Notes under the pieces: model-generated
The model's database searches: none
Seen by the model: the letters and a program-made list of their open reading frames with translations, nothing else
What the model was told of the DNA's origin: nothing
Made by a program: the position numbers and the translations under genes
Shown here: positions 22,801-35,902 of the stretch, piece by piece
How positions within the stretch are numbered: the stretch's first letter is position 1
Layout of the letters: the number at the start of each line of letters is the position of its first letter
Origin: Pyrenopolyporus hunteri
Lineage: Eukaryota > Ascomycota > Sordariomycetes > Xylariales > Hypoxylaceae
Direction: 5' to 3'
DNA: 64,000 bases
NCBI GenBank assembly: GCA_902806595.1
Contig: CADCXC010000018.1
Coordinates: forward strand, 1-64,000

Positions 22801-23611
22801 ATGATGTTCATTGTCTCCCTCCTAGTCGGCGCCGTTGCCTCCGGCGTGAATGCCATGGTAACATGCCTATCTGCCTATGCTTGGCCTCAACCAGGTGCTG
22901 ACTTGTTCTACGTAGGCTTTGGTGGGTAACCCTGGCACTCCGGCTGTGCTTCCCAAGGGCTACACTGTCGTCCCCTTCTCCATGAAGGGTGCTATTGAGC
23001 CTGGCGGCGAGATCAAGATTTTCAATGGTACCGTTACGGTAAGTGGAAAATATCTTATCGCGTTTTCACGTATAGGCAAGCTCGTTTCTAACAAACAAAC
23101 TGCAGGACATATTCGAACAAATTCAGAGCATCAAGCCTGATTTTAAGTGGGACGACTTCCAGCCTGCCAATCCCTCCCCCCCTGTCGCCCTTTCAAAGCG
23201 AAGCAAGGTGAGTTTCTGGTCGCTCCTCTCTCCGTCTCTCCAAATCTTTCGTATTAACACCCTTTGTAGGAGAAGATCCTTTGTAACATTCCCGACTATC
23301 AAGCTGGCTATCGAGTTGTCCTCCTCCGAGGCTATGATTTCCTGAAGAAGATTAACCAGCCCTGCACGGTCGACGGGGGTCCCAAGAAGTGTGCCCTGCT
23401 CTATTGTTCTGGTGGTACTTCGATCTGGATGTGCAATGACAACACCGATCCTATCACTCGGGACTGTGGTCGTATGGCAGACTATGTCCTCGATATCGTT
23501 GGCGCCGAAAACTGCCAGTGGCCCGGTCCCATGGGTCCTGCCACCTGGACACAAGGCCAAGAGTTCGATACAGACAACTTCAACATCATTGCTGGTGGAG
23601 GTGGCTGTTGA
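22801..23611 (+). CDS. Small secreted cysteine-rich protein with Kex2 site
   Basis: Four exons, 22801-22857, 22916-23038, 23106-23207 and 23270-23611, all join in phase 0 and give 207 residues (introns 58, 67 and 62 bp). Residues 1-18 form a signal peptide (MMFIVSLLVGAVASGVNA). A propeptide follows, ending at a Lys-Arg site at about 91-92 (VALSKR), a likely Kex2 cut. The mature part has eight Cys, enough for four disulfides, including LYCSGGTSIWMCNDN and the C-terminal Cys. I recognise this spacing as common in uncharacterised fungal secreted proteins, but cannot name a family. Extracellular; possible roles include effector or antimicrobial protein, which is inference only. Confidence 0.75.
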
Positions 23612-25935
23612 AGTATCGCAAGTCAAAGGCGTCCTAGGAAAATCGGTGTGATTGATGGCCTCGTCTCGACGGCAACTCCACAAGATGGCATTATTTAGTT
23701 TTGTTTGCTAGAGTGCTTCATGAGCTGCGTCCCATTTTTTCGCCTCCACATGGCGAATAAACCGAAGATGATAGAACATTCATATATGCTATCGGGCTCT
23801 AGTAAGCTGCTCTGCACCTATGGTTTATCTCCTTTCGAGATACCTTAGGTCTTATAGATAGATAGACACAATCAAACATGATTTCAGATTAAATATATTA
23901 CTGTGCTAAGGCTTCTATGACGAGCGTTATGCTAGGAGTGTTTTCGATATTATATGCTCTTGCTGTCTTAGTCCGAATCTGACCTCTGATGTGTATATTG
24001 CTTACCACCCTTGTTGACCTATGCTGGGATAGTACCAAGTCTCATAACACCAGCTCGGGTTATTCCTTGTCTGGGCCTTCGATGTGTGGGTTAGGGGGTA
24101 GGGGCTCTGGGGATACCTAAGGCCTCAGTGTCGTTCTTTCTCCAGTAGAGCTAGGAACGGTCTCCTGGAGATTCTGGTCGTTGGATTGAGCTCTAGCCCT
24201 GAAACTACTGGTTGCGAGGGTTTCCCCAGGTGTTGAAACGGAATCCGATGTGATAAATGGAAATTTTTAATGCTGGTAACCTTATATTTCAGCATGGCCA
24301 ACTGGGACACATATTGTAATGGGACGATGCAATGCGCAGGGCAAATAACATTAGAGATTGGGTACGCTGTTGGGGGGCTCAAGGCGCGTCATTTTACTGC
24401 ATCGTAAATAGAGACATCACATATATGCTATGGCTATTAGCGAGGAGGGTATAGGAGGTATTCCTATTGGATTGTGGTCTACGTAACGTCTCCGAGACCT
24501 ATCCCCTACCACATTAAGTTACCTGAGATATGTACTTGGGTCAAAAAGGGGCCTCGGAGTCGGATCTATACCGCCCTTACAAGCATAGGTATGCTAAAAT
24601 GTGAAGCTTTTCGTTTTGACGCATCACCTAATGAGTGCCTCGATGTGGACCTAAGGAGAGGATAGAGAATAGTCTCACGCCGGTCGCACTAGGCCGGTAA
24701 CCTCCGCCGAGGACGACGACGTGAACTCCCAGAGGGATCTTGGTGAGCACGTTATACCTATTTCTAAAACACTCGGTGTAGATCTGGCGGAATATTACTG
24801 AGCACACCGAGTCTTGTCGAAGTAGCTAGCTCGCTATCTAATTTCGGTGTTGTGGGTATCCACGCAGGGCCAACTGGGCATCGCATCGGCAAGCGTAATA
24901 GTATGACTGGATGGATATGCATGTCTACCTGCCCACCCACCCACCTACCTACCTACCTATGTAAGTAACACAATGGCTACACAGGGGCGATGGCAGCGAG
25001 TGAGAAAGTACGCCAGATCAGCTTGATAAGAAGGGTTGGGCACTCAGGCGTCGCTTGCTCAGACGTCGAGGAGGGATGTACTAGCGAGAAGAGGAGAGAC
25101 GTTTCCGATCCAGGTGGGGGTCACTGGGGAATAATCTCCGACGACAGAACCTGGACCATGTGGAATGGGCCGGTTCGCCTAGGCTGACGCGGTGAGACGG
25201 GTGCTGGCGTGCAAGTAGCCTCCGCGGATGGGTAGCTGCCGTCGATGCGGCTCGGTGCGCCACGGCGGTGTGACATCGAGTAATTTATGGCGGCGGGCGA
25301 GGGCGCAACGTCGCAACCTGGTAACGTTCCAGAATCCTTCCATGGTGGTGGTAGTCCATCCACTTCCCTCAGGGGCCAGGGTTTGGGCCTCGTCTCTAGG
25401 TAGCCTGGGGGAGGAGTCGGTCCGCTAGGATACGGGCAGCAGACATGTAACCGGCGTGCCGACTCGACTATAGCTACGCGCGTAAGTAATGGGCCCCGGG
25501 TGTTGGGTTCTCTCAGTCAGTCTCTCAGTCAGCAGTGGAATCTATGCGCAGCAGTAGAGAAGAGCGGAGAGTGCCAACGAGGTCGCATTTCGGCGCGTTC
25601 CATGTCCGCGATACAAATATGAATTTGAATTTTGTAATATTAATAAGGAAAATAAAAAGTTTAGAATCTCGGGTTACGTAATAAGACGCGTCGAGGGCGC
25701 ACGTGACCACAGCAGTACGCAGTACGCAGTACTACACAGTACAGAGACTAGGCTTCCACTAAACGCACTGTACTTACTTCATCATCGACCTTCAGCTCTC
25801 GTCGATCCGGCCCAACATCTTATTCCTCGGTGTTCACACGGCATCGGGCCTGTTACTTGAGTTGACGTTGATAAAGATGATTTGATGTGATTGTTTTTTA
25901 TTGTACTATTTCCCTCGGCCATCATATATCTCATA
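23612..25935. other. Intergenic, secreted protein to XLF
   Basis: About 2.3 kb without a supportable gene. It holds an ACCC/ACCT repeat (24,930-24,960), GTCAGTCTCTCAGTCAG near 25,512 and a short GCAGTACGCAGTAC tandem near 25,712. The last ~200 bp are AT-rich and should contain the XLF promoter. Confidence 0.5.
24930..24960. repeat. (CCCA)n/(CCTA)n tetranucleotide repeat
   Basis: Three CCCA-type units followed by four CCTA-type units. This belongs to the ACCT/TAGG repeat theme seen across the window. Confidence 0.85.
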
Positions 25936-27627
25936 ATGGCGTCGGCCCCAAAATGGCATCCCTTGCCGACCTTTCCAGACTTACCCGCTCTCATGATTTC
26001 GCCGCATTTTGGCCCTTCGTCATACACCCTACACGTCACAGATCTCGCCAACGTATGGGTCGAGAGTCTTGACCGAAGAGGCATACTATTGCGGAGCCTA
26101 CAAGAGGACACAAGTATTGATCTGAGCGACGGCGATCCGAATCAGTGGTCCGTCTTTCTCTCCAAGCTTGACGCAGCCTTCGATCCCAAGTCACCAGACC
26201 ACCACGCCACCAGTCTCAGTATATCGGCCTCGTCTCCAGGTAGCACTGCTGAGGGCAGTCTGACCCTCCACGTCACATGTGTGCTGCCCGAGCCGCTCAA
26301 GCCGCTGAAGTGGCCGGTTTACTTGACGAAATGTCCCCCCGTTGGCTTGGCCTCGGAGCTTGTCTTACCTCTCATCCAAGCACATCATGCGCGCACGCTA
26401 GAGGTCCAGGACCTCATAGCGAGGCTCAAGGAGAAGGACGCCGTTATCACGAAACTCGTCGACAAGCTAGAAGCCAATAAAATAGGATTGGAACATGTCT
26501 TCAATTCACTGTCCGCCAAGCGCAAGCCTTCGCGAGCGGTGGCCGAGGAGAAGGTCAAGGGTCTTGCGCCCTTCATCGAATCCGACTGGAAATCGAGTAT
26601 CACTGAAAACCAAGAGCTTCCCCGGGACTTGTCATCCCTGATCCACCAAGTGTTCGCGGAAACGGGCTTGCGCGGTGACTTGGGCGCAGAGATTGCCCCT
26701 TCCGGCCAACTTAACGACTGGTGGACCAAGCTTGGTCCCAACCCAACGACTGCTATTAAGCCGAAGAAGGAAGTGCGGAAATCGTCGCGGACTACCCCTC
26801 CGCCGGATATTAAGTCGACCGGGGAGAAAGACGACGATGATTTCCAGGTGCAGGTCACCCCGACCCACCTGCGGACCCGTAGGCAGAAACAAGCCGGCTC
26901 CCAGGCCACCGATCTTACTACGGACAATTACGACGGTCCGGAAATCATTCCAGATAGCTATTCCTCCCAGGCGCAAGGGGAATCTTATTCCCAAATCAGC
27001 GGTGTTGGCGGGGCAGGGAAAACCGACAAAGATAACCTGGCGAGTCAGTCGTCTCGCACCGTCCCCGTCGATGACGATGAAACGCCGTCCGAATCCGACC
27101 CAGAGTCGGCGAAACCTACACCCTCAAAACGAAAAAATATCCGATTAGGGACTATAAGTAAATCTAAGAAAAGTTCGCCTCCCGCGGAGTCATCCTCTCC
27201 CATCCCCCCGCCCCCTAAGGAAAACGATGAGACGGCGTCTAGCTCAGGCTCGGGGGGAGAGGATAGACAGTCCGGAGCCCGGTCCCCTTCGCCTGCCCCT
27301 ACCCAACGGAGGAAGGCCGGACTAGGGAGAATAGGGGGCAAACCTAAACCTCGAGCAACGCCAGAGCCGTCTGAAGAGCCTAATGTAGCTAGATCAGACG
27401 CAAGAAGTCCTAGCACCACTGCGAGCCCGGCAAAGCCTACTGGAAGAAAGATTGGTACTATTGGGACAAAGCCTGCAACAGAGGGAAAACGAGAACGACC
27501 GGGATCGCCTTCGGCAACAGTGGAACTAGAGACGGAAGAACAGAGAACAGAACGCAGACGAGCCGAGATAGCAAGAGAGCTCGAACGCAAAGCGGCAGCG
27601 CCGACGAAGAAGAAGAGGAAGTTTTGA
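25936..27627 (+). CDS. NEJ1: XLF/NEJ1 (Cernunnos)-type non-homologous end-joining factor
   Basis: A single exon of 563 residues from the first in-frame ATG. The N-terminal ~130 residues are an XLF head: WHPLPTFPDLPALMISPHF, SYTLHVTDLANVWVESLDRRGILLRS, TSIDLSDGDPNQWSVFLSKL. A long helix follows (about 150-215: ARTLEVQDLIARLKEKDAVITKLVDKLEAN), the dimerising coiled coil that XLF and XRCC4 share. The rest is a long, disordered Ser/Pro/Lys tail with three copies of a short basic Gly-Ile motif (see findings), and it ends KKKRKF, like a Ku-binding motif. XLF bridges DNA ends with XRCC4 and ligase IV in the nucleus. The tail is longer than in human XLF (299 residues) but long tails are usual in filamentous fungi. 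Confidence 0.85.
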   Translation: MASAPKWHPLPTFPDLPALMISPHFGPSSYTLHVTDLANVWVESLDRRGILLRSLQEDTSIDLSDGDPNQWSVFLSKLDAAFDPKSPDHHATSLSISASSPGSTAEGSLTLHVTCVLPEPLKPLKWPVYLTKCPPVGLASELVLPLIQAHHARTLEVQDLIARLKEKDAVITKLVDKLEANKIGLEHVFNSLSAKRKPSRAVAEEKVKGLAPFIESDWKSSITENQELPRDLSSLIHQVFAETGLRGDLGAEIAPSGQLNDWWTKLGPNPTTAIKPKKEVRKSSRTTPPPDIKSTGEKDDDDFQVQVTPTHLRTRRQKQAGSQATDLTTDNYDGPEIIPDSYSSQAQGESYSQISGVGGAGKTDKDNLASQSSRTVPVDDDETPSESDPESAKPTPSKRKNIRLGTISKSKKSSPPAESSSPIPPPPKENDETASSSGSGGEDRQSGARSPSPAPTQRRKAGLGRIGGKPKPRATPEPSEEPNVARSDARSPSTTASPAKPTGRKIGTIGTKPATEGKRERPGSPSATVELETEEQRTERRRAEIARELERKAAAPTKKKRKF

Positions 27628-29344
27628 TCTACATTCTGGGGTCAGGTCTTGAGGTTGTGTTTGAAATTCAGATACCCATGTTGATGTTGCCTTTACGATT
27701 GGATACAACGTATTCCCTATTACGCTACGTACGGTTCTTTATGGTCTGTCTACCCATAGCATCTATACCCCCTGAAGTTCAACGCGAGCTATACCTATGA
27801 ACCTCACTGTCGCTTACCGAATCCCCTAGTAAATTGGTTATATAAATATGTAGTTACTTGAGCTACTTTGGGGATCGATCACCATTGTCCCTCTTCTGCA
27901 AACAACAAAATCGACTGAGGGCGAGGTTACCGGGTTTCACTCCCAGCAAAAGGTTACTCTCAGCAAATGATTTCTTCGATATTCGCGGAGAACGAGAGAT
28001 ATGAATCCTTGTTAGTTTGTTTCGAGACCATCATTCGAATATCGTCCAGCCACTATGAAATTGCCGTCCCCGGAACCCGATGATCAGTATATCAGGCCAC
28101 AATCTCGTGGCCGCTGTTACCGTTCAGCCAGCGTCACAGCAGATCTTTTCCTTCTGTAGAGTATAATAGTATAGCACATATAGACACCAGAATGACAAGA
28201 GAACAGGTAGTCATAGTAAACTGTGGATAGGCCGCACTATCCCAATAGCGGTAGGTCAAGTCGGCCAATATAATAGGCCTATGCGACCCAGAGCTGCTTA
28301 GAAATTGCTCTGTTACACACAGTTAGACGAAGGATCAGGTAAGGGGACGTTATGAACCCCGCGAAATACAGAGACTGGGGACTCGCTCTGCACGCAATAT
28401 CATGCCAGTTTGGTCGACGACAAGGACCCTTTCATTTCCTAAAGAAGCACTGCCGGCGTCGGCGTGTCCTTAGCTAAAAACCCAACCGCGCAGCGCGTCG
28501 TTTCGAGGATGATGAGCCTCTAGTCACGCCATACTTAGTTGTATAGGCAGAGTTCAGGGGGGTAGAAGGCGAGGGCAAGGCAAGTCATTCTGCCTCGCAT
28601 GCTACCTTGTAGGCAAGGTAGACGGGTTAGGTGGTAGCTAACCCGAGGTATGGCATAATAGGGGAGTTGTTAAAAGCAGCTACATAGGATGTTCCCTCCT
28701 CGACCACGAAAAGACCCGACGTCAGTGCCGCGCGACCAACCATATACCCAGCACGCCAGCGAAGCTAGTGCGGGAAGCTAACTGCTGCCTGCACTGGCCT
28801 GTCCTGTCTTGTCCTATCCAGTTTTGCAAAACCAACTTTTGACGCCGTGTAACGGGTAGCTAGCCCAGTCTCCCCCCCCATGGACGCTGTAGTTGTAGCT
28901 GTGTGTAAACCCTCCTACGCGGCGATCGTCTCCCGCCGACTAGATGCAGATTCTGACAGCGCCTCGCTATCGATGCGCTACTCTAAGACATATACGCGTA
29001 CGTTACCCGCTTAGCATACTTACCTCCCGACCTAACATAGGTACCTACGATAACTACGATACTCGCCGTGTATACGCGTCCAGCACAAGTAGGTGTTTTT
29101 CTCCTAGGCCGTTTCGTAGCAAGACAAAAAAAAATAATAGAGTAAGAAAAAATCTACCTTACCGGACGTGCGATCTGGGTAATGTATGAGGGAAATTGGG
29201 GGGGCGACCCCCGAACTAACCTCGCTGCATCCTAGTCGACGTTACGCAAGACTAGCCTGGGCCCTAGGCCTCCTCGACCTGCGGCACCCGTACGTATTGT
29301 GTCGTCTGTGGCCCGTGAAGAGGCTAGTTGTTGATCGGAGAGGT

Positions 29345-29370
29345 GGGTAGGTAGGTAGGTAGGTAGGTAC
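29345..29370. repeat. (TAGG)n repeat
   Basis: Six GGTA units in a row, part of the window-wide TAGG/ACCT family. Confidence 0.9.
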
Positions 29371-32300
29371 ATGTGGGTGTCGTACAGCGCGCTGCCCCTG
29401 ACCGCTGAGTTTCGCTCCGCTCCCGTTTATTCCTTCGCTCCGAAACCTGGAGGTTTTTTTTCGTCTAAGGACCTACCTAAGCTAAGTAGATAACTTACTT
29501 GGGAGCGATGCACTGCGTATGGATGCTACTAATCATGGATGCTACCAATCGAGTATGTGGGTATTGTGTGTGGAGGTATGTAAGTAGGCAGGTATGTAAT
29601 GTATGCCCTGAATATCCTCCTGTCAGTTGGCGACACAGGAGCTGCATAGATCTGCGTCAGAGGCTTTTTCGCACCAAGGCCAGGGTCTCCTCGGGACTTT
29701 TCGGTAGCTAGGTAGCTAGCTACGTGCAGGTAGCTCATGATGTGTACCTAAGGCATAGGTGTAAGTGTAAATTGTCTGTGTTCTTGTGCGACTGAGAACG
29801 ACGTATATCCCGGTACTACGTCCCTAGTATCGCATTCCGCCTCTTGAAGTTGGCGCGTTGGGCTAGATCTGTACCAGGAGCTCGCGCTCTACTGCCTGTT
29901 TAGATAGGCTAGTCCATGCAGAGGTGCTGCGTACTGTCGATACGGCGCACGGGCTACGATGGGCGATCGTCTGCCTTGTGATTACCAGCCCGCCATACCT
30001 ACCTACCCGTCAGGCCAAGCCTCTCCAGGGCTAGGTTGGGCGTTTTGAAAGCCGAGGAGGCTGCGCCAACGGCGTCCTTCGTTGGACCGTGGGATAGGTA
30101 TGCCGCCTGTGTCGGTGGATGAACATGTAACGTTGGGCACTAGCCTGGCCGTTGGCTAAAACGGGCCTTAGCGATAATTTCCCTTGCCCTTGGACTACCT
30201 ACCTAGTTTAAACGTCAACCAGAACCTCCTGTTTACTGTTCCTTGGTGGGCCGGTATCGTTGCCGACAGTACACAGGGATGCCCTGATGTAATGACCATG
30301 AGCCTACCTTAGGTATCCCGGACGGTCAAAAACACTTGTACTCTGTCCGCTAGCTGACGGAGAACGCCATACGGGCGTACGTAGTTGGAGTTAACACCGA
30401 CTATAGACTTTTCACTAGAAACTTTCGCCTTTCAGATGCCTCTACCTCATAGTATAGCTACGTGTCTATAGAGGGGGATGTGACGAGCACCCCACGTGGT
30501 CGTCATGAAACACGCCGGTCGATGAGTAGCAGATATTTCTGCCGGCGGCGTCGACTACTATTGCTTGTAACGAACCGACTACCATACTCCCGGGCATCTT
30601 CAGAGGCTTAAGCGCGCCGTAGTTAATAGGCCGCTATGGCATATAACGTCTAACGGTCAGGTATACCGACCTATCCCAGCATCCCCAGAGCCGATGGATC
30701 GGTCCTTTTACCACCATTCCATGTACGTGCCGACTATGCACCTCCCTACGTAGCCTTGTAAGCGCAGGGAGAATATTGAAACGTAGACTAGGAAAGCCGG
30801 GCATGAAAGAATGAGTTTGGCAGGTGGTCAACGCTTCGGAGACCCTAATTCGTAAGTACAATGTCCAACCATCCACCCCACGCCGCCATTCATGCCGTCC
30901 TCTTCCCGCCAGCGGCCTAGCCGTTAGGCTAAGATGCGGATAAGGACGATGAGACGGGAAACACTAGACGAATCAGGGCCGCTCCGCAGTGATTTCCGGG
31001 CACGTATAACCGAGGCTAGTCATACTGTACGTAATATAGCCATATCCACAACCGCTAATATTTCCCTCGTTACACGGCAGGCTTTGCAGAAGATTAAACC
31101 GCAGAAAGTGAGGAACGAATCCCCGCTAATACCTTTCTCCTCGGCTATGCCAAGAATAAGAAGGGGTGAAATGCGGCAGAAATAGGAGGTGGTGGCTCGA
31201 CCTCTCCAGTAACAGCATGGCATGAAGCGCCCACGACGCTAGAGTAGAGCGCTAATGTTCGTTAAACAGTGGGAATGCAGTCTATTTGACGGGAGGAATA
31301 GTCGGTCTCACGTAGATGACACAGCGCGGGGGTGGAGTAGCTAGAGAGGTTGTAAATGGAGGGCTTCTTTTACAGAGTAGCTGCTAGTCTATAATTTCTA
31401 CACTTCTGGAGGCTTATTTTCATCATCGTGCAGTTATGAGCTCTTGGCACTAAGCCCTTGGTATCAAGCCCTTAGCTCTTAGCATATTAGGTACGGGTAA
31501 TTATAAACGCAGCTAACTGATACGCTAAAGGGCAAGGACTCGCCCTGAAGCACAGTGTCGGCATAATAGGGTACAGATTGGCCGTAGGGCAGATTAGAAT
31601 ATCTCTTAGCATGCTAGAGCCGTGACCATCTCGTAGGGCTCAGCCGGAGGGTCGCCACTGAGAACTCTGGGTTGCGGGAGACAGCGGGTTCTTCAACATT
31701 ATTCCGCATAAAATAGCTAAGTTCACGTTGCAACGAGTCCAAAGAATACTATTAGCTATCCCCTCATTGTCTGTTGAGGTCGTGCACCTGTACATCCCTA
31801 AATAGGAGAACTGGCTAAAAATTAATTTTCAACCCAGATATGCAAATTCGATTAAATTTACCCTCACGCATGATTTTTAAATCTTAAATATTGTAGTTAT
31901 TAGCCTCCTAATCTATTACTTTGAGATTATTCAAAGCAAATCTCCGCCATTTATCGTGCGTTCAATCATCCCGTATAATCGGGATAGTAATCGAACCATT
32001 CTTGCATTTTAGACACCCATGTTTCTACAAACCAGAGGGTATCTCATCAGAGCGTATTGAAAAAGAAAAACCAATTTAACATTGGGAACACTATCATATG
32101 ACAAAAATAGAACTCATTCTAAATCGTACCAGACTTAAAACTGCGCCGGCTGAGGCTCTAAGATATCGCTTGCGCCTTCAGTCTGCCCAAGAGCCCACGA
32201 GATTGCCGATCTAGAAGCTAGAAGCATCACGGAACACCTAGATGAAGCCAAATATCCCTAGAGAAATAGTACCATTCCCTATTTTTGACTGTTAACATTT

Positions 32301-35300
32301 ATCTTCTTAGTTATCAGTTTATCCCGGCAAACTTAATTGTAAGCCGTCAAGGAACTCATGGGTGCCCTGTAACAAACAAACCATCTAGCATATGCCCGGT
32401 AGCTCTTTGTGCCCATTCGAAACTCATACTTCACTGTAGCAGGAAAGGGACTATCCGCTACGAAACGGCAATAGATTCAATGCATAATCGTAGGAGAACA
32501 AGAGCATTGTTGTAGATGTGGTACTGGAACGAACGGGCCGATTCGGCGTATCCCATTGATTACCCGTCCTTTAAACTACAGCGATCAACAATTTCCATTT
32601 ACACCCTGCATCGCGGACGCAAAACGCTAACGAAGTGCAATTTAGTGCCGTACTCCTTGCAGGCCAAGCCCCTATTTCGCATGGAGTTCGGAAAACCCAC
32701 TTGCCTTGTAAAAGTGATAAGATTTAATGGTTTGGGGCCGGTCACTATAAATTTTATTTCCCGGAGATCTACAATCTGGTCGCCTACTCCATGGCTTTTA
32801 TGATCTCGGTAGCACTTTGTAGATTAGGGAGGTACTGTAGAAGGTTATCCACAGAAGAGGCATATGCCCAGGATCAGAATTACCCAAGCGCTTTTGTAGT
32901 CGAGAAGAGGCCTAGGTACAATAGGAGCTATCAAAATATCCCAAGAAAGGTCACAAAATAAGAATAACGGCGAACTAGGCGAGGCGAATAAACCAGTTCG
33001 CGCTTGTACCACGCCAGACGGATCACAACAGATGCCATCGAATGCCGACGTCACGTTAAAAACCGCAATGTATACCTACAGGGAGGCTCTATGTGTCAAG
33101 TCATATAGAAACTATGATACGTAGTATATTCTAATCACTGCAGAGCGTAGGTGTATGTGCGTGCAACACATTATGTTGCTACAGCCAACCCCCTATATGT
33201 TCAGGGGGCGTTGCATATACCAATAGGTGGTCTAGTTCTATCTACCACATGGGCCTTAGGGTTACCAGTAAAATTTCCCCGTCTCTTTTCAAGTGCGACA
33301 GAGTAACCCTGAGTTCTTGTAACGCAATAAGACGCGTATGGAATATCCGATTTCGCTTGACCTCCATAATCCCCAATCTACCCCGTAGAAAATAGCCCGA
33401 CATTTCGACTAGGGAGGTTCATTCTTGGGATTTTGTGCTCAAACTACCCGAAACCTAAGCCGCATCGCTAGAAAATCGGGAGATAGGCCATGAGGATCAC
33501 TTACGGGTCGTGGCAAGGTCTTAGATTATTTTTAGATGCCACTAATTGCTTCTGTCGATCTATTTGACATTCTACCGTTAACTTGAACAACTGACTATGC
33601 CCCCTTAGCGAATTATACTCGGGATAGGAGAATTAGGCATATTGAGCTCAGCAAACTAATCGTAGGTAGCGATAGCGTAATAGGAATGAAAATGGCAATG
33701 CGAAGGTCCCAGCGACCCGGACCCTGAAAGCACCTACCATACAGGCAGCTTCACACCCCAACGTCGCGGATGTACGGATTCGTCAATCGGTCAACTATCA
33801 TTTTCCCATCTCGATCGAGATAACGCAAGTGACCATAAACGTCAAGCAACCTACCTAGCGGAACACTGCCGACTCGATTATACCTATCAAGGCGGACTCT
33901 GCGGATAGGGGAGGGCTATCCTAGACTAGTGATACATATATGCATTGTTCTTGCAGCTGATGCAGGTCGATACATAACAAGTCATGATGAGCGGCGCGCT
34001 GGGATAACCACGCCACCGTTAGTAAATGGCGATGGATTTCCGCGGAGGAAAATACCCAAGCAGGATATAGGCTTCTGGCGACTAGTTTACCGTGTGGAGG
34101 TATCCCTTGCTAAGGTACGGGCAAGGCTCCCAATCATAGAGTACTCGTATCGTATACGAACAGAAGATTTCCGTTCTCCTATCAGGAAACATCTAAAAAG
34201 CCACTCGGGACTTATATGAACACGCGAGCGGGAAGTGACGGGTACCCTATGCGGAGTGAACAGCATATGCAAGCGTAGATCAAGAGGGCGCCAACATATT
34301 TACACCTATCGCAGGGGGTAATTATGCACATGAAAACCGAAGCAATGATGTAGTCATTATCCAATCGCCAGTTCAGAGGCAGAAGGCCTCGAGGGTTGCG
34401 TCCCTATCGCCCTCACCTGCAGGTATAGGCTCAAAATGATTGAGGGGAACGCCGGTCAATTGAGGCGCAAAAAGGGGTATCGTCAGTCTTGGCGCATGGG
34501 ATAGCAATATAAACAGCCCGTTTTGGCTGGCGGCCTTAATCTATCTCATTCTTCATGGCCCCTATGGCAGGGAGACGGAGGAAACATTCATGCTAAACGC
34601 TCAAATATTCGACTAGACCGCAAAATACCATCGAATAATAACCTCGTATGCAGTTGTATGACCCCAGGATGTTGAACCTGCCCATATCCTCGCACAGCAA
34701 GTCTTGAATTCTACCATGCGTTGGGGTCGGGGGCCTCTAGCTCTTTCAGGTTGGAATTCGCCCGGATTCGTGAGCGAGAAGAAAACCCCACGATACCTAC
34801 CAGCTATGAGGTGACCAGGTGCAACTTATGGAGTAGTCATGCGTAAGTGTGCACGCGTCTACGTGCCCAATGATCTCTTCTATCACACAGGCGCAAAGTC
34901 TAACAACCCGCTGCATAAAACTTTACTCGCCTACCTAGGAATTGCGTAGCTAAGGCGGTAAGGCGTGCATTTGTGATGTGTTGCGCTGCTGAAACAGCGT
35001 TGGCCCTATAGAATCCTTTCCCTTTTCTTTTTTTCTTTACGCAACGTGATTTACCCTATGGCCTACTAGCTACGATAGCGACATGGTTGTATTTGTAACG
35101 TGCCTACGAGTACGACGCACTGGTTTTTGGTGCCCATACGTGTGTAGGCACCGTAAGTGGAGGAACCCCTAATCCACTCTGGGGAAAGGGGGGTTGCAAG
35201 AGAAGCGGTGATACCTGCTCCCCAGCCCAAAACGCCAAAATTCCGTTACCAACTATTGCTGATGCCCACCCACTCGCGCACAGATATGCTGTTCTGCTCT

Positions 35301-35856
35301 CCACATCGAATTGGTAGGCATAGATTGTACAATACTGGCTAAGAAGCAACAGAGACCGTGATACAGACAGAAATAGAGTGCTCCATAACAAAAAGAACCA
35401 CACTTACACCCATAACTACCTACCTATCCACGCAGTACGCGCGCCCACATATTCACACACGCCGACTTTGAGAACTGAAACAACCACGAGCTTCTTTTCC
35501 CAGTCTAGCCACAGCCCAGTCAACGGCTCGCCGGCAGTCTTAAGCACGTACCAAGTCGCACAGCCGGTCGAGCGAAGTAGTCGCCCACCTCCCTATACAC
35601 CCTGAAGACTCAGTGCGGGGGATATGTCGCGGGCATCAAGGGTGAAGGAAGAGGAGATAGAGATAGAGATAGAGACACATAGGGGGAGAAAAATCCACAC
35701 CTACAGAATGTGGATACAGTGAAGGAGAAAGAGGGGAAGCGACAAGGAGAATGAAACGCGTGAGAGAGGGAGAGGGTTACACAGGGTGTAATACATAATA
35801 CATAGAGGAGAAATTAAAGCCCACTCTCCCCCTACCGCGGTACATTGACGTAGGCT

Positions 35857-35902
35857 AGTAGGTAAGCAAGTAGGCAAGTAAGTAGGTAGGTAGGCAGACA
35901 GA
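35857..35902. repeat. Imperfect (TAGG/AAGT)n repeat
   Basis: About ten tetranucleotide units of GTAG, CAAG and GTAA types ending in GGCAGACAG. Confidence 0.8.

Noticed and set aside
16182..24000. Secondary-metabolite or sugar-use cluster around the MFS permease and the oxidoreductase
   Set aside because: No backbone enzyme, transporter-regulator pairing or other tailoring enzymes; neighbours are unrelated.
32285..32803. Two same-frame open segments separated by one stop, as a possible broken gene
   Set aside because: The translation shows no domain, and frames of this size are expected in a 12.7 kb tract.
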